Source of the DNA: Lysobacterales bacterium
Lineage (GTDB): Bacteria > Pseudomonadota > Gammaproteobacteria > Xanthomonadales > Marinicellaceae
NCBI GenBank assembly: GCA_026982315.1
Contig: JALSHI010000063.1
Span: forward strand, 1-43,293
Direction of reading: 5' to 3'
DNA length: 43,293 bases
The notes under the pieces are model-generated. The model was not told where the DNA came from and searched no databases. It saw nothing but the letters and a program-made list of their open reading frames with translations. The translations under genes were made by a program, and so were the position numbers. The first letter of the stretch is position 1. Every line of letters starts with the position of its first letter. This document shows positions 33,013 to 43,155 of this stretch, in pieces.

Positions 33013-35190
33013 TCAGAGGCGCTTGCGCTCAGCGCGTAACATTTCCGGATAGTGTCGTAACTTGCGCAAAATGGACTCCAACTCTTGCAGGTGACGCACG
33101 CTGACCACGAACTCCAGTCCCGTAAAATCGCCGTCCCGATCCACCTGGCGGACACTTTCGATATTTGTGCCCATTTCCGCGGTGGCACCTGCCAGCTTTG
33201 CCAGGACGCCGGGCTTGTTAATCACATCCAGCTCCAGGGTGCTGCGGTAAGTTCCGCGGTTTTGCCGATCCCACTTCACTTCCACCATGCGCTCGGGATT
33301 TTTTTGCAGTTCTTCAATGTTGGGGCATTCGTCACGGTGAATCACGATGCCCTTGGATGGACTCAAATAACCGACAATGGCATCGCCCGGAACAGGCTGG
33401 CAGCAGTTTGGATAGTGAACAATACTGCCTTCATCGCCTGTGATTTTCAAAGCTTCCTTGGGGACATAATCCTGTCCCAGCCCCCGTTGTTTGAGCAAAG
33501 GCAATAATTTCCGGGCAAGCAGTGAGGGCAGTTGCTCACCCAAAGCGATGGATTTGAGCAGGTCGTCCATGCTGTCGAAACGATATTCCTTGAGCACACG
33601 GCGAATGGAGCGCTTGTCCAGCTTTTCAAAGGAATAGCCATAGGTATCCAGCGCCCGGTCCAGCATCCGGTGACCCACCAGAATGGCTTCCTCATCACGC
33701 ACCTGCTTGAGGGCCTGACGAATGGCCGTGCGCGCCTTGCTGGTGGCCACCACCTGGAGCCATTCCGTTTTGGGCCGCGCATGGGGATCCGTTTCAATCC
33801 GGACGGTTTGACCGGTATGCAGTTTTTGCTTCAGGGAAGCCGGTGCATTGTTGACTTCCGCCGCCACTGCATGATTACCCACGTCGGTATGGATGGCATA
33901 GGCAAAGTCCAGCACGGTGGATTTTTTCGGCAACTGGACAATATCGCCCCGGGGGGTAAACACGTAAATCTCATCGGTGATGAGATCGCGCTTCATGTTT
34001 TCGTAGAATTCCAGGGAGGAGCCGGTGTCTTTTTGCAGCTTTAACAGGTTATTGAGCCAATTACGGGCCGCCATTAAACGGCTGGAGGTTTCGGCATCCG
34101 CATTTTTGTACAACCAATGCGCAGCCACCCCGTTTTCGCACACCACATCCATGCTTTCGGTCCGAATCTGGGCTTCCAGCATCAGGCCATAGGGACCAGT
34201 CACCACGGTGTGCAGGCTTTGGTAGCCATTGCTCTTGGGTACGGCAATGTAGTCCTTGAAGCTTTTTTCGTTGGGAGGATACAAATTGTGCAGTATGCCC
34301 AGGGTGACATAGCAGTCCCTGACTTCGTCAACAATAATCCGCACCCCGAAAATGTCGTAAATTTGTTCAAATGGACGGTTTTTCTCGCGCATCTTGCGCC
34401 AAATGCTGTAAATGGATTTTTGTCGTCCCAATAACTTGGCCTGCAACCCGGAATGGCGCAATTCCCGCGCCAGCTTCCGCTTGACGTCGTCCATAATGTG
34501 CTGGCGCTTGCCGGTAAATTCCCGGACTTTTTCGCTGATTTCGGCAAACACATTGGGGTGCAGGGCGCGAAAGGCGTGATCTTCCATTTCGTGCTGGATC
34601 TGTTTTAACCCCAAGCGCTCCGCAATGGGCGCAAAGACGTCCAGGGTTTCCCGGGCTATGCGCTTTTTGGCTGACTCGCTCATGGCCTCGATGGTCCGCA
34701 TGTTATGCAGGCGATCGGCCAGCTTAATCAGGATAACGCGAATATCCTGGGCCATGGCGAACAGCATCTTGACGAAGCTTTCGGCCTGCGCCTCTTTCAG
34801 GTTACGAAACTTGAGCTTGTCGAGTTTGGTAACCGCTTCCACCAACTGTGTGACGGTTTTTCCGAAACGCCGCTCCAGGTCTTTCGCGGTGACCTCGGTG
34901 TCTTCAATGGTGTCATGCAAAATACCGGCGCACAAGGTGGCGATATCCATGTGGTGGTCGGCCAGAATGGCCGCCACAGTCAATGGATGCGTGATATAAG
35001 GCTCGCCGGATTTGCGAAACTGTGTTTTATGCGCCTCGGCGCCAAAGTGAAAGGCAGATTCAAGGCGCTGGCGGTGTCTCTCAGGCAGGTAGCCGGTCTT
35101 ACGCTGGAGGTTTTTCCAGGCCGCCTGAACGGCTGGATGGTCGCGGGTGCAGGTGTCAGGTAGTTGAGTGCTCACGTGCGACACCTGCAC
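33013..35190 (-). CDS. spoT: Bifunctional (p)ppGpp synthetase/hydrolase SpoT
   Basis: Makes and degrades the alarmone (p)ppGpp in the stringent response. HD hydrolase domain with His92-Asp93 and Glu96-Asp97 (GILHDTIEDTEV), so hydrolase-competent. Synthetase domain with FGVRIIVDEVRDCYVTLGILH and the SFKDYIAVPKSNGYQSLHT loop; the basic x-Lys-Asp form is that of bifunctional enzymes. A TGS domain (VFTPRGDIVQLPKKSTVLDFAYAIHTDVG) is followed by the conserved-cysteine/helical region and a C-terminal ACT domain. 725 aa. The start may be GTG 35190 or one of the GTGs just inside. Downstream of rpoZ as in E. coli. Confidence 0.96.
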   Translation of the reverse strand: MQVSHVSTQLPDTCTRDHPAVQAAWKNLQRKTGYLPERHRQRLESAFHFGAEAHKTQFRKSGEPYITHPLTVAAILADHHMDIATLCAGILHDTIEDTEVTAKDLERRFGKTVTQLVEAVTKLDKLKFRNLKEAQAESFVKMLFAMAQDIRVILIKLADRLHNMRTIEAMSESAKKRIARETLDVFAPIAERLGLKQIQHEMEDHAFRALHPNVFAEISEKVREFTGKRQHIMDDVKRKLARELRHSGLQAKLLGRQKSIYSIWRKMREKNRPFEQIYDIFGVRIIVDEVRDCYVTLGILHNLYPPNEKSFKDYIAVPKSNGYQSLHTVVTGPYGLMLEAQIRTESMDVVCENGVAAHWLYKNADAETSSRLMAARNWLNNLLKLQKDTGSSLEFYENMKRDLITDEIYVFTPRGDIVQLPKKSTVLDFAYAIHTDVGNHAVAAEVNNAPASLKQKLHTGQTVRIETDPHARPKTEWLQVVATSKARTAIRQALKQVRDEEAILVGHRMLDRALDTYGYSFEKLDKRSIRRVLKEYRFDSMDDLLKSIALGEQLPSLLARKLLPLLKQRGLGQDYVPKEALKITGDEGSIVHYPNCCQPVPGDAIVGYLSPSKGIVIHRDECPNIEELQKNPERMVEVKWDRQNRGTYRSTLELDVINKPGVLAKLAGATAEMGTNIESVRQVDRDGDFTGLEFVVSVRHLQELESILRKLRHYPEMLRAERKRL

Positions 35191-35233
35191 GGTCGGTCAG
35201 CCACAAGTAACATGTGTTGACCGGCCGTTGCGC

Positions 35234-35539
35234 TCATAGAGGAGGCAGGGGCAGATCCAGGTCGTTCGCTTCTTGTTGGCGCTGGTTTTCAGCCACAGCA
35301 TTCCAGGCTTCCAGTTCCTCATGCCGTTTCTGCTCGGCTTCCATTTCCGCAACCACCTTGGCATCAATAACGCCTTCGGCGATTTCGCGCAAGGCCAAAA
35401 CGGTGGGTTTGTCGTTTTCTTCTTCCACCAGCGGTTCCTGGCCATTGGCAATCAAGCGCGCGCGCTTGGCGGCCAGCAGAACCAGTTCAAAACGGTTATT
35501 GACTTTTTCCAGACAGTCTTCAACAGTAACTCGTGCCAT
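35234..35539 (-). CDS. rpoZ: RNA polymerase omega subunit
   Basis: Small subunit that binds the beta' C-terminus, helps RNA polymerase assembly and forms part of a ppGpp site in E. coli. 101 aa beginning [30 protein letters not shown], the family's signature, then [14 protein letters not shown]. The C-terminal third is Glu/Gln rich and varies between species. It lies 43 bp before spoT on the same strand. gmk, usually upstream, is absent and replaced by hutF. Confidence 0.97.
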   Translation of the reverse strand: MARVTVEDCLEKVNNRFELVLLAAKRARLIANGQEPLVEEENDKPTVLALREIAEGVIDAKVVAEMEAEQKRHEELEAWNAVAENQRQQEANDLDLPLPPL

Positions 35540-35648
35540 GATTTATTCCTGATAATTTGCGCAACCTTTAAGGCCACTTCTTGCAAGGAACCGATAATTT
35601 TACCAAAAAATTCGGTATCAATGGCGTTTGAAAGTACAATTGATGCGC

Positions 35649-35674
35649 AAAAAAGGCCGAAACTGCATGCCTCT
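35649..35674 (-). terminator. Weak candidate terminator of hutF
   Basis: Minus strand AGAGGC (35669-35674), 11-nt loop, GCCTTT (35652-35657; one G-T pair), inside a 6-T run. It overlaps the hutF stop, and rpoZ follows in the same direction. Confidence 0.4.
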
Positions 35675-37067
35675 AGATGAGCTGCCGTTTTTTCAGGGAT
35701 GAGAAAGCGGACAACCCGTGCCGGCGCCATGTTTCTACCGCCACCGGCCGGCCGGCTTCAGCCACACAGCGGCCGGCTTGCCACACCCGCTTGATGGCGT
35801 CCGGCGCGGCGAACATAAAGGCATCCAGTCGCTGAGCTTCACTGGCGTATTTCAGCAACAATTTGTCATCATCCAGTTCCAGCCAGTGGGCGACTTGTCC
35901 CACCAAACCTTCTGCCGGCGCATGGCCGCAACTGGCCTGCCAGCCGCCACGCATGGCAGTCAGCCACAAGGCGTCACCGGCGTGAATGGCTTTGGCAGGC
36001 CGAATATCAGTGGTCTCACCGGCCACAACCCGACGTTGATGCTGCAAGCGCTGGCCATACTCCAGCCATTGGCATTCGCAGGCAGGATTCAGCGTCACGT
36101 TGCTGTCCGAGCCCACTGCATAACGGCCACCGGCGGCTTGGTATTCCGGAAAAGGGAAAACGCCATCACCCAGATTGGCTTCCGTGCTGGGGCACAGGAC
36201 CGCTACGGCGCCACTGGCAGCCAGCGCACGTGTTTCCATGGTGTTCATGTGCGTGGCATGTATCAGACTCCAACGGTGGTCAACCGGCAAATGCTGTAAC
36301 AGCCATTCCACTGGACGCTGGCCCAGCGCCTGCTGGCACTGCCGAACTTCCGCCACCTGTTCAGCAATATGCACATGCACCGGCCAGTCTTCAGGGACTG
36401 TCGATAATACCGCTTGCATATCGCCCAGCGAAACAGCCCGTAAACTGTGAAAACACACCCCCAGCCGCTGATTGCCACGGAGCCGGCCCTGCAGATAATC
36501 CAGCATGGCCAGATATTCCCTGACGGATAATCCAAATCGCTGTTGTGCAGGGGACAGGCTATCATCACAAAAACCGCTGCGCCGGTAAAGCGCCGGTAGC
36601 AGGGTCAAGCCAATTCCGGTGGCTTGGGCAGCCGCCAGGACAGCTTCTGCCATGGCCGTGGTATCACGGTTATGCGGGCCACTGCGATGCAAGTAATGAA
36701 ACTCGCACACATGCACGTAACCATGAGCCAGCATGTCCGCATAGGCCCAGCAAGCCAGGTCATATAACTCATCGGGCGTAATGCCATTGGCCAGTGCGTA
36801 CATGCGCTCCCGCCAGCTCCAGAAATCATCATGTTCGCCCAGGCGAAACTCGGCCTGACCGGCCATGGCGCGTTGAAAGACGTGACAATGGGCATTTGCC
36901 ATGGCCGGAATCAGCCAGCCACAACGGATATCCCCGACATGCGGCGGCTGATTGGCATGCACGCTGATAACACGCCCTTGATTATCCACAGCCACCCGCG
37001 CATTGGGCAACCAGTGGCCATCCACCTGCAAGGCGGCCGCATGAAAAAATCGTTGAGAACGGCTCAT
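35673..37067 (-). CDS. hutF: Formimidoylglutamate deiminase HutF
   Basis: Amidohydrolase that converts N-formimidoyl-L-glutamate to N-formyl-L-glutamate plus ammonia, in the five-step branch of histidine degradation used by pseudomonads. Metal site MANAH60-C-H62-VFQRAMAG on a TIM barrel, FHYLHRSG (further metal histidines), SLIHATHMNTMETRAL and VGSDSNVTLNPACECQWLEYGQR with the catalytic Asp. 464 aa, close to the usual size. Divergent from hutI with 64 bp between. hutH, hutU, hutG and the repressor hutC are not in the window. Confidence 0.93.
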   Translation of the reverse strand: MSRSQRFFHAAALQVDGHWLPNARVAVDNQGRVISVHANQPPHVGDIRCGWLIPAMANAHCHVFQRAMAGQAEFRLGEHDDFWSWRERMYALANGITPDELYDLACWAYADMLAHGYVHVCEFHYLHRSGPHNRDTTAMAEAVLAAAQATGIGLTLLPALYRRSGFCDDSLSPAQQRFGLSVREYLAMLDYLQGRLRGNQRLGVCFHSLRAVSLGDMQAVLSTVPEDWPVHVHIAEQVAEVRQCQQALGQRPVEWLLQHLPVDHRWSLIHATHMNTMETRALAASGAVAVLCPSTEANLGDGVFPFPEYQAAGGRYAVGSDSNVTLNPACECQWLEYGQRLQHQRRVVAGETTDIRPAKAIHAGDALWLTAMRGGWQASCGHAPAEGLVGQVAHWLELDDDKLLLKYASEAQRLDAFMFAAPDAIKRVWQAGRCVAEAGRPVAVETWRRHGLSAFSSLKKRQLI

Positions 37068-37102
37068 GAAAAACTGGCATCCAGGGGTGAGTATGGCCTA
37101 TC

Positions 37103-37108
37103 ATTATA
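37103..37108 (-). promoter_or_regulatory. -10 box of hutF
   Basis: Minus strand TATAAT, 36 bp before the hutF ATG, in the 64-bp hutF/hutI divergent gap; no clear -35. The gap must hold both promoters, so joint regulation is likely. Confidence 0.4.
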
Positions 37109-37131
37109 CGCTGCTTTTTTGTTAAAAATTT

Positions 37132-38367
37132 ATGGCCGCTTCTTCCCGCACCCGTTTGTTGTTAAAAAACGCCCACATCGCCAGCCTGCAGGACAATGGC
37201 GAACCTTACGGGCTGATAAAAGGCGCCATTGCCATTGACAATGGCACCATTCAGTGGGCAGGTTCTGAAGACCAACTGCCTCCAGACTGGTGTCAGACCG
37301 CAACCGACTTGCACATTTGCGACCTGGGCGGACGACTGGTAACCCCCGGTCTGATTGACTGCCACACGCATCTGGTGTTTGCCGGTGACCGCAGCGGTGA
37401 ATTTGAGCAACGCCTTAACGGGGCCAGTTATGCAGACATCGCCAGGGCCGGCGGCGGCATCCTGGCCACGGTCAAAGCCACCCGGGCAGCCAGCGAAGCA
37501 GAACTGCTTGACCTGGCCGCGGCCCGTCTCGAGGCCATGATGGCTGAGGGTGTGACCTCTGTGGAAATCAAATCCGGCTACGGCCTGGATGAAGCCAGTG
37601 AAATCAAAATGCTGCAGGTGGCAAAACGTCTGGAAGAATCCCTGCCCGTACGAATCAGCCGCACATTCCTGGGCGCCCACGCCCTGCCGCCGGAATATGC
37701 CCATGACCGTGCAGGCTATGTCAACTGGTTGTGTCAAAGAATGATTCCACGCATTGCCGGGGAACAACTGGCCGACGCCGTGGATGCCTATTGTGAGCAC
37801 ATTGGTTTTACGCCCGAGGAAACACGGAAAATCTTTGATGCCGCGGTACGCCATAACCTGCCGGTCAAACTGCATGCAGACCAGCTTTCCGATATGCGTG
37901 GGGCCGCCCTGGCCGCCGAATACTGTGGCCTGAGCGCTGATCACCTGGAATACACCTCGGTTCAAGGCGTCAAAGCCATGGCCCGAGCCGGCAGCGTGGC
38001 GGTGTTGTTACCCTATGCGTTTTACAGCCTGGGCGAAACCCGAAAACCCCCAGTGGCCGCCTTGCGTCAATGGCAAGTGCCCATGGCCGTGGCCACCGAC
38101 TGCAACCCGGGTACCGCCCCTAACACCTCCCTGTTAACCTGCCTGAACATGGCCTGCGTGCTATTTGGACTGACTCCGGAAGAGTCTCTGAACGGGGCCT
38201 GCACACATGCGGCCCGGGCTCTGGGCCGCGAACAGACATGCGGCCAGATCGCCCCGGGGTTTCATGCCGATCTGGCCGTGTGGAATGTAACCACTCCAGC
38301 GCAATTGCTCTACTGGCGCGGCGCTTCTCCCTTGTATATGCGGATTTTTAACGGGCGAATTGACTGA
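37132..38367 (+). CDS. hutI: Imidazolonepropionase HutI
   Basis: Third step of histidine degradation: hydrolyses 4-imidazolone-5-propionate to N-formimidoyl-L-glutamate, the substrate of the neighbouring HutF. Amidohydrolase with metal ligands His78 and His80 (LIDCHTHLVFAGDRSGEF), the substrate-binding YADIARAGGGILATVKATR segment, VEIKSGYGLD, KLHADQLSD, SADHLEYTS and ATDCNPGTAPNTSLL. 411 aa. ATG 37132 follows an AT-rich stretch with no Shine-Dalgarno, so the transcript may have a very short leader. Convergent with the RND gene, with 10 bp between stops. Confidence 0.95.
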   Translation: MAASSRTRLLLKNAHIASLQDNGEPYGLIKGAIAIDNGTIQWAGSEDQLPPDWCQTATDLHICDLGGRLVTPGLIDCHTHLVFAGDRSGEFEQRLNGASYADIARAGGGILATVKATRAASEAELLDLAAARLEAMMAEGVTSVEIKSGYGLDEASEIKMLQVAKRLEESLPVRISRTFLGAHALPPEYAHDRAGYVNWLCQRMIPRIAGEQLADAVDAYCEHIGFTPEETRKIFDAAVRHNLPVKLHADQLSDMRGAALAAEYCGLSADHLEYTSVQGVKAMARAGSVAVLLPYAFYSLGETRKPPVAALRQWQVPMAVATDCNPGTAPNTSLLTCLNMACVLFGLTPEESLNGACTHAARALGREQTCGQIAPGFHADLAVWNVTTPAQLLYWRGASPLYMRIFNGRID

Positions 38368-38377
38368 AACCCGGACA

Positions 38378-41300
38378 TCAAGCAGATGATGCGTCTTCAT
38401 GCTCCACTTGCCGATAAGCCTGATCCAGCCTTTCTGTGGTGACGCTTTCGCCTTTCCAGCGAGCCAGCATGACATAAAGCACCGGAATCAGCACCAGCGT
38501 AATCACAGTGGCAAACAAAATGCCAAACGCCAGGGAGATGGCCATGGGAATAATCACCTGGGCCTGCAGGGACTTTTCCAGCAAAATTGGAATCAGGCCC
38601 ACAAAAGTGGTCAGCGAAGTCAGCAAAATGGCGCGAAAACGCTGTTTACCAGCGGCCAGCACCGCATGCACCACGTTATCACCGGCTGTGCGAGCCTTGT
38701 TGACAAAGTCCACCATCACCAGAGAGTCATTCACCACCACGCCAGCCAATGCGATCACACCAAAAATCGACATCATGCTGAAAGTCTGACCCGTGAGCAA
38801 GTGGCCGACAATGGCGCCAACAATGCCGAAAGGAATCACCGACATAATCAGCAACGGCTGGGCATAAGATTTCAGCGGAATCGCCATCAACAGATAAATC
38901 AGTAATAAAGCCAGAGCAAACCCCTTGGCCAGACCCAGCATCAAATTCTGTAGCTCCTTGCTGATACCATCCAGGCCCAGCTTGACACTGGGACGCTGTT
39001 CCAGTAACCGGGGAATATAATGGCGTTGCAGTTCGCTGATAATGGCCTGGGGATCCGCCTGGGATATGTCCACATCGGCGGTGATACGCATTGCGCGCTT
39101 GCGATCAACCCGTTCGATATCATCGCTGGCTTCCTCCAGTCTGGCTTCCGCCACCATGGCTAAAGGCACCTGGGCTCCTTGGGGGGAACGCACGCGCAGG
39201 CCCATCAAGGTGGCGATGGTTTCGCGCTCGTTGCGTGGCAAACGCGCCATCACTTTGACTTCATCATCATCGCGCTGAATCCGCTGCACTTCTTCGCCGT
39301 AAAAGGCCTGCCGGACCTGGCTGGCCAGATCGCGCTGGGTCAGACCCAAGTTGCGTCCCAGCGGTTTTAATTTAAGCTGTACTTCCAGTTTGCCGGATTC
39401 CAGGGAGCTTTGCACATCGGAAACGCCATCGTAAGTCCGCAATTTTTCCATGATGGCCTGGCCCACCTGGCGCAATTCATCCAAATTGTTGCCCACCAGT
39501 TTAAGGCTGATATCCGGCCCCTGACCCGGGCCTGTGGCCCCGCCAATGGTCAAATGCGAAACACCGGGAATATCACCCACTTTCTGTTTCCATAAGCGCA
39601 CCACTTCATTACCGGTAATGACCGCTTCTTCGTCCTTGACCAGTTCGGCGACCATTTGCCCTTCAGTCTGGCTGCGGGTAAAGGCAAACAAGTGCTTGAC
39701 CACTGCACCGTGATCCTTGCCGACTTTCTGACTGTACTCCCGGTCAATGTTCAGCAGGGCGGTTTTAATTCGCTCCATGGCTTTTAAGGTTTTTTCTTCC
39801 GGTGTGCCTTCCACCATTTTGAGGTTTGCCTGAATAAAATCGGCTGCAAAGTCCGGCATCATCACAAAGCGCACCAGACCGCTTTGCACCAAACCGATAG
39901 ACAGCACAAAAACAGCCACAAAAGCCGTGAGCGTGACACCCGGGCGACCAATGGCCCAACGCAAACCTGGCAAATAGCGGCGGCTCACAAACTGTTCCAG
40001 GACACCATTAACACGCCGCTGGATACGCAACAGACGACCAGGTCTGTCCGTGCCCACATCCGTCAATTTCATATGCGCCAGATGCGCCGGCAAAATGAAC
40101 TTGGACTCGATGAGGGAAAAGAACAATGCCAGGATGACCACCCAGCCAATGGCTTCAAAAAACGAACCGAACACTGTCCCCACGAACAGCATGGGCGCGA
40201 ATGCCGCAATGGTGGTCAAAACCCCGAAAGTGGCCGGCAGCGCCACCTTCTGCGCGCCTCGCACCACATTTTCCAGCGAGTGCCCATTGGTCTGAATTTC
40301 CGCATAAGCGCTTTCTGCAATCACGATGGCATCGTCCACCACGATGCCCAACACCAAAATAAAACCAAACAGACTTAACATATTGATGGAGATATCCAGC
40401 CAAGGCATCATCATAAACACGCCCAAAAACGCCACCGGCAGACCGACCATGACCCAAAAGGCGACTTTCAGCCGCAAAAACAGGGTCAGAATCAACAATA
40501 CCAACACCGCGCCCATCATCATGTTGCCAGTCATCATGTCCAGCCGCCCGCGGACATAATGGGAAATATCGCCCCAGGCATCTACACGCACATTGGTTGG
40601 CAAGCGCCGATTCAATTGGTCGACATAACGATTCACGTCATCGGATATGGCCAGCACGTCCTCATCCCCCACGGAATTAACGCGGATGGACATGGTGGGC
40701 TTGCCATCAAATTCCGAATAGCCACTGCGTTCTTCAAAGCCATCCTTGATGACCGCCAGGTCCTTCAGGGTCAAACGGCCGCCATCCGGCAGACTGCGCA
40801 CCACAATATCGGCAAACTGGCCCCCATAATAGGCCTGGTTGGTGGACCGGATAAGAATATCGCCCTGCTGGCTTTTAATGGCGCCGCCTGGCAAATCCAG
40901 GGATGAAGCCCGAATGGCCTGCGCCACTGCATCAAAACTCAAGCCATATTTACGCAGGTTTTTTTCAGGGATTTCAATGGCGATTTCAAAAGCCCGCGCG
41001 CCCACCACATCGGCAGAAGACACATTGGGCAGGCTGATAATTTCATCGCGAACATCCTTGGCCAGGTCCAGCAAGCCTTTTTCATCCAGATCGCCATGCA
41101 CCGCCAGCCACAAGACCGGCTGGGAAATACGCACCGTGCTGATGCGGGGTTTCTCCACATCCCGGGGAAAGGAGTTAATCGCATCAATGCGGTTTTTAAC
41201 TTCATCCTTGACCTCGTTAACATCGTAGCCGCTTTTGACGTCTACCTGTAATGTGCCTACATTCTGGCGGGCAAAACAGGTTATCTTGTCCACTCCTTCG

Positions 41301-41536
41301 GTCCCGGTTACCGCCTCTTCCATTTTCTGGCAGACGCCCTTTTCCACTTCCTGGGGCGCCGCGCCCGGATAAACGGCCGTTGCCGTCACGACATTCACCT
41401 CAGTGGGTGGAAACATTTCCTTACGGATGGTCAGCGCGGAATACAGCCCCAGCACAATAATCACCACCATCAGCAAATTGGCCGCCACCGGGTTATTGGC
41501 GAACCAGTAAATAATGCCTGCGCGCCAGCTTTTCAT
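38378..41536 (-). CDS. RND efflux transporter, inner-membrane permease
   Basis: AcrB/HAE1-type proton-driven permease, 1052 aa. First transmembrane helix near residue 15 (NPVAANLLMVVIIVLGLYSAL), two large periplasmic loops, and TM4 with the proton-relay Asp pair in LVLGIVVDDAIVIAESAY. The C-terminal half repeats the pattern (VIALAGVVVNDSLVMVDFV, where one Asp is replaced by Asn). The divergence from AcrB/MexB, and the partner being one MFP gene without a TolC gene, fit the less-studied RND branch of unknown substrate. The ATG overlaps the MFP stop by four bases (ATGA). Confidence 0.92.
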   Translation of the reverse strand: MKSWRAGIIYWFANNPVAANLLMVVIIVLGLYSALTIRKEMFPPTEVNVVTATAVYPGAAPQEVEKGVCQKMEEAVTGTEGVDKITCFARQNVGTLQVDVKSGYDVNEVKDEVKNRIDAINSFPRDVEKPRISTVRISQPVLWLAVHGDLDEKGLLDLAKDVRDEIISLPNVSSADVVGARAFEIAIEIPEKNLRKYGLSFDAVAQAIRASSLDLPGGAIKSQQGDILIRSTNQAYYGGQFADIVVRSLPDGGRLTLKDLAVIKDGFEERSGYSEFDGKPTMSIRVNSVGDEDVLAISDDVNRYVDQLNRRLPTNVRVDAWGDISHYVRGRLDMMTGNMMMGAVLVLLILTLFLRLKVAFWVMVGLPVAFLGVFMMMPWLDISINMLSLFGFILVLGIVVDDAIVIAESAYAEIQTNGHSLENVVRGAQKVALPATFGVLTTIAAFAPMLFVGTVFGSFFEAIGWVVILALFFSLIESKFILPAHLAHMKLTDVGTDRPGRLLRIQRRVNGVLEQFVSRRYLPGLRWAIGRPGVTLTAFVAVFVLSIGLVQSGLVRFVMMPDFAADFIQANLKMVEGTPEEKTLKAMERIKTALLNIDREYSQKVGKDHGAVVKHLFAFTRSQTEGQMVAELVKDEEAVITGNEVVRLWKQKVGDIPGVSHLTIGGATGPGQGPDISLKLVGNNLDELRQVGQAIMEKLRTYDGVSDVQSSLESGKLEVQLKLKPLGRNLGLTQRDLASQVRQAFYGEEVQRIQRDDDEVKVMARLPRNERETIATLMGLRVRSPQGAQVPLAMVAEARLEEASDDIERVDRKRAMRITADVDISQADPQAIISELQRHYIPRLLEQRPSVKLGLDGISKELQNLMLGLAKGFALALLLIYLLMAIPLKSYAQPLLIMSVIPFGIVGAIVGHLLTGQTFSMMSIFGVIALAGVVVNDSLVMVDFVNKARTAGDNVVHAVLAAGKQRFRAILLTSLTTFVGLIPILLEKSLQAQVIIPMAISLAFGILFATVITLVLIPVLYVMLARWKGESVTTERLDQAYRQVEHEDASSA

Positions 41537-42828
41537 ACCGGCGCCCCCTGGCGGGTGACAACTGGCGAGAAGAAGGCCGCCGAAGCGCTGGCTGCCGGCG
41601 GATCGTCCACCACGTCATCCGTCCGGCGCAGTCGCATGCCGTTATACGGGGAGACAATGGGTGTCAGAATAATCCGTTCCCCGGGCTTGAGACCACGGTC
41701 GATATAGGCATATTGCTTGTCCCGGTAAAGCACATGCACCGGGCGAATTTCCAGTGTATTGTCCGGCTTGTAAATGTTCAGCTCGTCACCACGCACCAGC
41801 AAGGAACGCTCAATACGGAATACCCGGTGCAAGGTTTTGCCGGGAATGCGCGCCTGCAAAAAAGTATTAAGTTTCAAGGGCGCGGCCGGGTTTTCTTCCA
41901 ACAAGGAAAAGGGGTCCTGAATGTCTACTGCCAGATAGTTGAGCAAGGTGCTTTGTTCGCGCTGGGCTTCCACTCGGCGGGCCACACCCCGCCACAAACC
42001 GGCAGGCACGGTCTCCGGCACTGGCCATTCCACGGCAAACTGCACCATCGCTTCTTGCGAATTCAACAGCCGGGGCACATCCAGCATGGCCAGTTCTTCA
42101 TCGGTCAGTGGCAAGCGCACCTCAGCCACATCGGAATTGGCAATATTGCCAAGGTTGGCCCCAGGCGTGACAAACTGGCCAATATCTGCATTTTTTTGTA
42201 ACACAATGCCGCCAAACGGCGCCTTGATACGGGTTTTCTCCAGGTCGCGCAGAGCCTTTTTCAAGTCAGCCTTGGCGGATTCCAGAGCCGCTTTGGCGCT
42301 GGCCACCTGGGGCAGATTTAACACCAACGGCGAGGGCTGGCCTTTTTTACCGTATTTTTTCCAGTCGCGCCGGGCCACTTCGGACTTGGCTTGCTCCAGA
42401 TCCAGCTTGGCTTGAGCCTGAGCCACAGCCGCTTCCGCGCGTTGCACCGCCACCTCATAATCAGCCGGGTCAATTTCAATCAGAACATCGCCGGCATCAA
42501 AGGTGGCCCCCGGTGCAAAATGATCCGCCACCCGCCGCACTTTGCCAGATACTTCGGCCACCAGAGAAATCTGGCGCTTGGCCTTCGCCACGCCCTGGGA
42601 CGCCACTTGCAGTTGTACATCTTCGGGAAACACCTGCCGGGTTTCCACCAGATAGCCGGTTTTGACCCGCGCTTTCTTCTCCGGTGGTTTTTTCAGCGCC
42701 ATCAGGCCCGAAAACAACACCATGGTGACAACAACAATCACCGCCACTGGCGCAAATTGCTTCCAACGTGACGCCTTTGTTTTCCCGGTGATTTTCGCAT
42801 TTGGAGGATTGGCAATCTTTTGTTGCAT
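41533..42828 (-). CDS. RND efflux periplasmic adaptor (membrane fusion protein)
   Basis: HlyD/AcrA-family adaptor linking the RND permease to an outer-membrane channel. 431 aa: cytoplasmic N-terminal 22 residues, one transmembrane anchor (about 24-45, WKQFAPVAVIVVVTMVLFSGLMAL; no lipobox), a lipoyl/barrel-sandwich half (LVAEVSGKVRRVADHFAPGATFDAGDVLIEID), a helical hairpin (about 125-200, Ala/Lys-rich), the second lipoyl half (APFGGIVLQKNADIGQFVTPG) and a beta-barrel region. The Pro/Ala-rich C-terminus is short. GGGAG lies 9 bp before the ATG. First gene of the pair; TATTAT (minus, about 42888-42893) may be its -10. Confidence 0.92.
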   Translation of the reverse strand: MQQKIANPPNAKITGKTKASRWKQFAPVAVIVVVTMVLFSGLMALKKPPEKKARVKTGYLVETRQVFPEDVQLQVASQGVAKAKRQISLVAEVSGKVRRVADHFAPGATFDAGDVLIEIDPADYEVAVQRAEAAVAQAQAKLDLEQAKSEVARRDWKKYGKKGQPSPLVLNLPQVASAKAALESAKADLKKALRDLEKTRIKAPFGGIVLQKNADIGQFVTPGANLGNIANSDVAEVRLPLTDEELAMLDVPRLLNSQEAMVQFAVEWPVPETVPAGLWRGVARRVEAQREQSTLLNYLAVDIQDPFSLLEENPAAPLKLNTFLQARIPGKTLHRVFRIERSLLVRGDELNIYKPDNTLEIRPVHVLYRDKQYAYIDRGLKPGERIILTPIVSPYNGMRLRRTDDVVDDPPAASASAAFFSPVVTRQGAPV

Positions 42829-43155
42829 GGCAACTCCCTGTCATTCTGGTAAACCCGGCAATAGTCCGGCAGCAATATGGATGGATTCGAGCATAATACA
42901 TCATGCACATGACCACCACACCAGCCATTAGTCATGGTTTGGATATGCCTGTTATGGGCAGAACCTATTCACGGCGATGCACAAAATACCCGTATCCCGC
43001 AGAGCGCCCATCCACTATTTTGCGCCTGCCTGACAAATCGTTCCTCGCTCACACTCGCCGGGCACAACCCACCCAAACTCGACTGGCCAACAGTCTATTG
43101 ACAAGCTCACTAAAAATTGATAGCCTGTTTTGTATTGGGTATCTTGTAAAACAAC
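42829..43155. other. Divergent intergenic region, 327 bp
   Basis: Lies between the efflux operon (minus) and the truncated exported-protein gene (plus). Apart from a ribosome site and a TATTAT for the efflux side and the TTGACA promoter for the plus side, I see no gene, repeat or clear operator. A 61-codon minus-strand ORF (43049-43234) overlaps the plus-strand signal peptide and looks spurious. Confidence 0.6.
43098..43126 (+). promoter_or_regulatory. Candidate promoter of the last gene
   Basis: Perfect -35 TTGACA (43098-43103), 17-bp spacer, weak -10 TAGCCT (43121-43126). About 30 bp before ATG 43156. Confidence 0.45.
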